From positions 412,320 through 476,319 of the forward strand of contig SPIB01000002.1 in assembly GCA_004535785.1 (NCBI GenBank): DNA of 64,000 nucleotides, read 5' to 3'. A model generated the notes under the pieces. That model saw only the letters and a program-made list of their open reading frames with translations. It searched no databases and was not told where the DNA came from. Of this stretch, positions 60,494 to 64,000 are shown piece by piece. The stretch comes from Gammaproteobacteria bacterium LSUCC0112 (GTDB lineage Bacteria; Pseudomonadota; Gammaproteobacteria; Pseudomonadales; Pseudohongiellaceae). The position numbers and the translations under genes are program-made. The number at the start of each line of letters is the position of its first letter. The stretch's first letter is position 1.

Positions 60494-61242
60494 TCAATCC
60501 TGTTCAGGATCTGGCGCAGTCTGCGGAGCATTTTTCCAAACACCCACGAGATCAGTTTTACCTGATAAAACTCCTGCTTGTAACGTTTGGGTTGATCGTG
60601 GGCGCCTTACTGCTGAGTCACAAGGCATCTGCGCAGATTCAAATCGCGGATGAAAATACTGAATTGCCTGATTACAAGGCCTACGAAACAGGTCTGGACG
60701 CAGCGTATGCGGGTGATTACGTGACCGCGCTGCGGGAATTTACCGTTGCGGCTGACGCAGGTTTACATCTGGCGCAATATAACCTCGGTGTCATGTACTA
60801 CAGCGGAGAAGGTGTTGATCAGGATTACGAACTGGCATTTAAATGGACTCGCATGGCGGCAGAACAAGGCCACATCAATGCGCAGTTCAATCTGGGAACC
60901 ATGTACTACAATGGACTCGGGATGCGCTCCTCAATATTTACACGTTGGCCGTTGTCATTGATCTATCGGCAATCAAATTTTGAGGAAGCTGTTAAGTGGT
61001 ACGGTTACGCTGCCGAGTATGATCACGGGGAAGCGCAGTATAATCTGGCAACGATGTATGAAAATGGCGAAGGAGTTGAGCAGGATCTGATCAAGGCTTA
61101 TGTGTGGGCACGACTGGCTTATGACAATGAGGTGCCTGATGCCACGCTTTTGTATAACTCACTCAATAACAAACTGACAGCAGAACAGCGAGATGAAGCT
61201 GGTCGCGCCTATGCGCTGTGGGTATTGGAGTTCAGAGGCTGA
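60490..61242 (+). CDS. Sel1-repeat protein, membrane-anchored or exported
   Basis: 250 residues: a cytoplasmic stretch and a membrane helix (about 27-45, LLLVTFGLIVGALLL), then Sel1 repeats. Between repeats there is a 20-residue insertion (GMRSSIFTRWPLSLIYRQSN), rare for the family and probably a loop. Coupled to the previous gene by ATGA, so the three form one operon, ending convergently with sufE. Confidence 0.83.
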   Translation: MINPVQDLAQSAEHFSKHPRDQFYLIKLLLVTFGLIVGALLLSHKASAQIQIADENTELPDYKAYETGLDAAYAGDYVTALREFTVAADAGLHLAQYNLGVMYYSGEGVDQDYELAFKWTRMAAEQGHINAQFNLGTMYYNGLGMRSSIFTRWPLSLIYRQSNFEEAVKWYGYAAEYDHGEAQYNLATMYENGEGVEQDLIKAYVWARLAYDNEVPDATLLYNSLNNKLTAEQRDEAGRAYALWVLEFRG

Positions 61243-61251
61243 CGCTGTCTA

Positions 61252-61665
61252 TCAGGCTGCGATCGACTGAATACGTGCCACCATGGCCTGCAGCCCGCTG
61301 CCACGTGTTGGGCTCAAATGCCGCATCAGATCAATTGATTCAAAAAAACCTTGTATGTCAAACGATCGAATTTCTGCAGGCGTTTTAGTGTTGTAGGCAG
61401 CCATCACAATCGCCAGCAGACCTTTCACAATAAATGCATCACTGTCGACATTAAAATACAACCGCCCTTCTCTGCTCTCACTGCTTAACCATACTTTGCT
61501 TTGGCACCCGCGAATCAGATTCGCGTCGGTGTGTTCAGCGTCCGCCATTGGCGGCAATTCCTTGCCAAGATCGATGATGTATCGATAGCGGTCATCCCAG
61601 CTGTCAAAAAACGACAGAGTATCGATGATGTCAGCGCTGGTGATATCAAGGCCAAAGGTTTTCAT
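61252..61665 (-). CDS. sufE: SufE, sulfur acceptor
   Basis: A 137-residue protein that takes sulfur from SufS via a conserved cysteine; the motif is RGCQSKVWL (about 50-58). YRYIIDLGKELPPM near the start is typical. Start: the ATG at 61665 is preferred; a TTG two codons before overlaps the sufT stop as TTGA and is also possible. It is the last gene of the SUF operon. Confidence 0.94.
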   Translation of the reverse strand: MKTFGLDITSADIIDTLSFFDSWDDRYRYIIDLGKELPPMADAEHTDANLIRGCQSKVWLSSESREGRLYFNVDSDAFIVKGLLAIVMAAYNTKTPAEIRSFDIQGFFESIDLMRHLSPTRGSGLQAMVARIQSIAA

Positions 61666-61667
61666 CG

Positions 61668-62201
61668 TCAATAAAACATTCCGGTTTCGAGTTGGGCTTC
61701 TTCGCTCATGCGGTCACGGCTCCAGGGCGGATCAAATACCAGGTCGACCTTGACGTCTTTGACATTGGGCACTTTTTTAACCCGGTATTGTACGTCTCCG
61801 ACAAGGACTGGTCCCATGCCACAACCGGGTGCTGTTAGAGTCATGTCAATGTTAACCGTGTTGCTTGCATGATCAACTTCGACTTTATAAATCAGGCCCA
61901 GATTCACAAGATCTACCGGAATCTCCGGATCAAATACGGTACCCAGTGCCTGCCAGACTTGTTCCTCGTGGATTTTGTCATCAACAGCGGGCGGGAAGCT
62001 CAGTGTTTCAGGCTGCAATCCGAGATTGGCAGCATCCGTGCCATCTACACGTAACATCTGGCCATTGTGGACAATAGTGTAGTTGCCGCCCAGCGCCTGA
62101 GTGATACTGACAAAACTATTTTTGGGGATAGTCACCGGTGTGCCATCAGGCACTCTGCGCGCCGGGCAATCTTCCTGTGCCACTACCATTTGTCTTTGCA
62201 T
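61668..62201 (-). CDS. sufT: SufT-like iron-sulfur assembly protein (DUF59)
   Basis: A 177-residue protein: an N-terminal part seen in SufT (RRVPDGTPVTIPKNSFVSI) and a DUF59/MIP18 domain (about 95-177, DPEIPVDLVNLGLIYKVEV, TAPGCGMGPVL). SufT helps insert iron-sulfur clusters. GGAAA before the ATG at 62201 sets the start over an in-frame one at 62246. It lies 17 bases after the IscA-family gene. Confidence 0.9.
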   Translation of the reverse strand: MQRQMVVAQEDCPARRVPDGTPVTIPKNSFVSITQALGGNYTIVHNGQMLRVDGTDAANLGLQPETLSFPPAVDDKIHEEQVWQALGTVFDPEIPVDLVNLGLIYKVEVDHASNTVNIDMTLTAPGCGMGPVLVGDVQYRVKKVPNVKDVKVDLVFDPPWSRDRMSEEAQLETGMFY

Positions 62202-62218
62202 GCAGATTTCCAACTTTT

Positions 62219-62587
62219 TTAATTGATCGAGAAACTCTCGCCACAACCGCAGTGATCTTTGGCATTGGGGTTCAAAAAACGCAGCTGGCGATTAACGCCT
62301 TCTGTCACCAGATCAATTTGTGTCCCGTTAACAACGTTCAGACTTCCACGATCAATCAATAGCTCAACGCCCTCTTCCAGCGTCTGACGAAGATCGTTCT
62401 GGTTTATGTCAGGGACCAGATCAATGACGTACATAAAACCGGTGCATCCACTTTCCTTGACGCTCAGTCTGACTGCCCGTGCAGACAGGTCTTTTTGCAA
62501 TTGGCGACGAAAATGCGCAACGGCTGATGGCGTCACCGAGACGGGCTCAGCGGGAAAGGCTTGCGGATCAAAACTCTTAACACTCAT
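62219..62587 (-). CDS. IscA/SufA family iron-sulfur carrier
   Basis: A 122-residue A-type carrier with the three conserved cysteines: GCTGF at about 48-52 and CGCGESF at about 113-119. It passes iron-sulfur clusters to target proteins. The place in the operon (after sufS, 59 bases away, and before sufT) suggests it replaces SufA. Confidence 0.92.
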   Translation of the reverse strand: MSVKSFDPQAFPAEPVSVTPSAVAHFRRQLQKDLSARAVRLSVKESGCTGFMYVIDLVPDINQNDLRQTLEEGVELLIDRGSLNVVNGTQIDLVTEGVNRQLRFLNPNAKDHCGCGESFSIN

Positions 62588-62646
62588 CTTATTTCCTCTC
62601 AGACGTCAAACTACCCTGGTGAAAATAAATCTGTTTCATTCAGCGA

Positions 62647-63885
62647 CTACAACAGCATTTGCCTGACTTTTTCCAGCGCAACAAACAAACGGTCAATGTC
62701 ATCAAAGGTGTTATAAAAACTGAAACTGGCTCTCACTGTTCCCGGAATACCATATTGTTGCATGATGGGTTGCGCACAGTGATGACCGGTGCGCACCGCA
62801 ATGCCCTGTTGATCAAGCAGCATTCCGATATCTGAAGGATGCGTACCCTCAATCACAAATCCTAACACTGCCGCTTTGCAGGCAGCCGTGCCAACAATTT
62901 TCAAGCCGGGTACGGTGGCGGCTTTTTGCGTGGCATAGGCCAGCAACGCATCTTCGTGGGCGGATAACGCCGCACGGTCTTGTGAATTCAGGTAATCAAT
63001 CGCAGCTGCCAAACCGATGGCGCCCGCGATATCCGGCGTACCTGCTTCAAACTTGTAGGGCAACTGATTATAGGTTGTGCCGTCAAAACTGACGGTTTCA
63101 ATCATTTCGCCGCCGCCTTGATACGGTGGCATCTGCTCTAACAATTCCCTGCGGCCATACAACACACCAATGCCGGTTGGCCCAAACAACTTGTGACCGG
63201 AGAATACATAAAAATCACAGTTCATCGCCTGCACATCAACTGGCCAGTGCGCAATGGCCTGAGCGCCGTCGACTAACACTTTTGCACCGACTGCGTGTGC
63301 AAGTCTGATCATCTCCTCAACGGGATTGATGGTGCCCAAAGCATTCGAAACCTGATTGAAGGCAACCAGTTTGACCCGTGTATCCAACAGTGTGGAGAAC
63401 GCTGCCATATCAATCGTCCCGGTAGCATCCACCGGCACGGCGACAACGGTTGCACCGGTTTTGTCGGCGATCATTTGCCAGGGCACAATATTGGAGTGAT
63501 GCTCGAGCGCGGACACCAGAATACGATCACCGGCCTCAAGATTGGCACTCCCCCAACTGGCCGCCACCAGATTAATCGATTCACTGGCCCCACGTGTCCA
63601 GATGATCTGTCCGGTACTTTTGGCATTGATAAAATCAGCCACGGTTTTTCGCGCCGATTCAAATCTGGCGGTCGCCCTGTCACTCAGTGTGTGTGCACCA
63701 CGATGCACATTGCTATTGTCATGTGTGTAGTAATGCACGATGGCATCAATCACTGCCTGTGGCTTTTGTGTAGTCGCGGCATTATCCAGATAAACAAGCG
63801 GATGCCCATTGATCTGTTGGTTCAGAATCGGGAAATCTGCGCGTACTTTTTCAACATCAAACCCAGCCTGATCTGTTGATTTCAA
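62647..63885 (-). CDS. sufS: cysteine desulfurase SufS
   Basis: A 412-residue PLP enzyme that strips sulfur from cysteine. The PLP lysine is in FSGHKLFGPTG (about residues 225-235), and the catalytic cysteine in RTGHHCAQP (about 360-368). The start is TTG at 63885, overlapping the stop of the upstream gene as TTGA; there is no ATG nearby in frame. It depends on SufE as partner, whose gene is four genes on. Confidence 0.95.
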   Translation of the reverse strand: MKSTDQAGFDVEKVRADFPILNQQINGHPLVYLDNAATTQKPQAVIDAIVHYYTHDNSNVHRGAHTLSDRATARFESARKTVADFINAKSTGQIIWTRGASESINLVAASWGSANLEAGDRILVSALEHHSNIVPWQMIADKTGATVVAVPVDATGTIDMAAFSTLLDTRVKLVAFNQVSNALGTINPVEEMIRLAHAVGAKVLVDGAQAIAHWPVDVQAMNCDFYVFSGHKLFGPTGIGVLYGRRELLEQMPPYQGGGEMIETVSFDGTTYNQLPYKFEAGTPDIAGAIGLAAAIDYLNSQDRAALSAHEDALLAYATQKAATVPGLKIVGTAACKAAVLGFVIEGTHPSDIGMLLDQQGIAVRTGHHCAQPIMQQYGIPGTVRASFSFYNTFDDIDRLFVALEKVRQMLL

Positions 63886-64000
63886 TGGCTGCCCCCCGTC
63901 CCAACAGCAGGTTTGATATCACTGATCAGGCTGCGATCCTCCGAAAAACGATTGCGTAACCAGGTTTCAAGCCAGGTATTGACCGCCTCCAGTGGCTGAG
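63882..64000 (-). CDS. C-terminal end of the SUF gene upstream of sufS (probably sufD, partial)
   Basis: The frame reads PLEAVNTWLETWLRNRFSED and further residues, then stops at 63882-63884, overlapping sufS by TTGA. The order sufD-sufS is standard, which is the main reason for the name; the visible 38 codons are too few for identification. Confidence 0.55.
   Translation of the reverse strand, partial: QPLEAVNTWLETWLRNRFSEDRSLISDIKPAVGTGGSH

Noticed and set aside
1-64000. CRISPR arrays, insertion sequences and prophage genes
   Set aside because: No regularly spaced repeats, transposase, integrase or phage structural genes were recognised.

Overview
The window looks like chromosomal DNA of a free-living, probably marine, aerobic gammaproteobacterium. 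The evidence is a YbiT-type ABC-F protein, an IbpA-like Hsp20, PurT, an AcnD/PrpF-type methylcitrate operon, a SUF iron-sulfur operon, YqjD/YqjE-like stress membrane proteins and a TIGR02647-like small protein. Large TonB-dependent receptors, many exported c-type cytochromes and quinone or flavin dehydrogenases suggest a copiotroph that oxidises amines and alcohols in its periplasm. No phage, transposase, integrase or CRISPR array was seen. Gene density is high and most genes sit in short operons.

Layout: 1-3.2 kb, end of an RND efflux adaptor and its pump. 3.4-5.0 kb, an acyl-CoA synthetase. 5.2-5.6 kb, an orphan secreted protein behind a textbook FNR/Anr promoter. 5.9-17.2 kb, an accessory block: Tat-exported flavin amine oxidase, CadC-like regulator, TonB receptor with a structured leader, di-heme cytochrome c, exported RidA-family protein and a second TonB receptor. 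17.6-24.5 kb, a MaoC-like protein, an ADH/nitronate monooxygenase/glutamate-synthase-like operon, an Hsp20 gene with a ROSE-like leader, a five-hairpin small RNA with its own promoter and terminator, an SDR and a cupin-like protein. 24.5-28.3 kb, an exported trypsin-like protease, PurT and a methyltransferase.

28.3-36.6 kb holds a TTQ amine dehydrogenase operon (mauB-E-D-A, mono-heme cytochrome, MauG-like di-heme protein). It is divergent from an NhaC-family antiporter and next to a haem/PQQ alcohol-dehydrogenase-like protein. 36.7-42.4 kb has a crotonase, a CBM9/DUF5916 outer-membrane protein, and a class V aminotransferase divergent from an Lrp regulator. 42.4-49.0 kb is the complete propionate operon (gntR-prpB-prpC-acnD-prpF) with a GntR-type operator. 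49.2-58.2 kb carries small stress membrane proteins, an M16 protease, YbiT, and a purple-acid-phosphatase-like plus PHP-domain pair. 58.4-61.2 kb has thymidine kinase, a hairpin cluster, tRNA-Arg(ACG) and three Sel1-repeat genes. 61.2-64.0 kb is the distal SUF operon (end of sufD, sufS, an IscA-family gene, sufT, sufE).

The most interesting items are: (i) a putative periplasmic amine-oxidation module (flavin amine oxidase, cytochrome c, exported RidA, TonB receptors); (ii) a CsrA/RsmA-sequestering-type sRNA candidate at 22672-22831; (iii) a TTQ amine dehydrogenase operon that combines aau-like order with an adjacent MauG homologue; and (iv) a degenerate 20-22 nt motif found three times in 5' regions. 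All calls come from reading the sequence. No database search was run.
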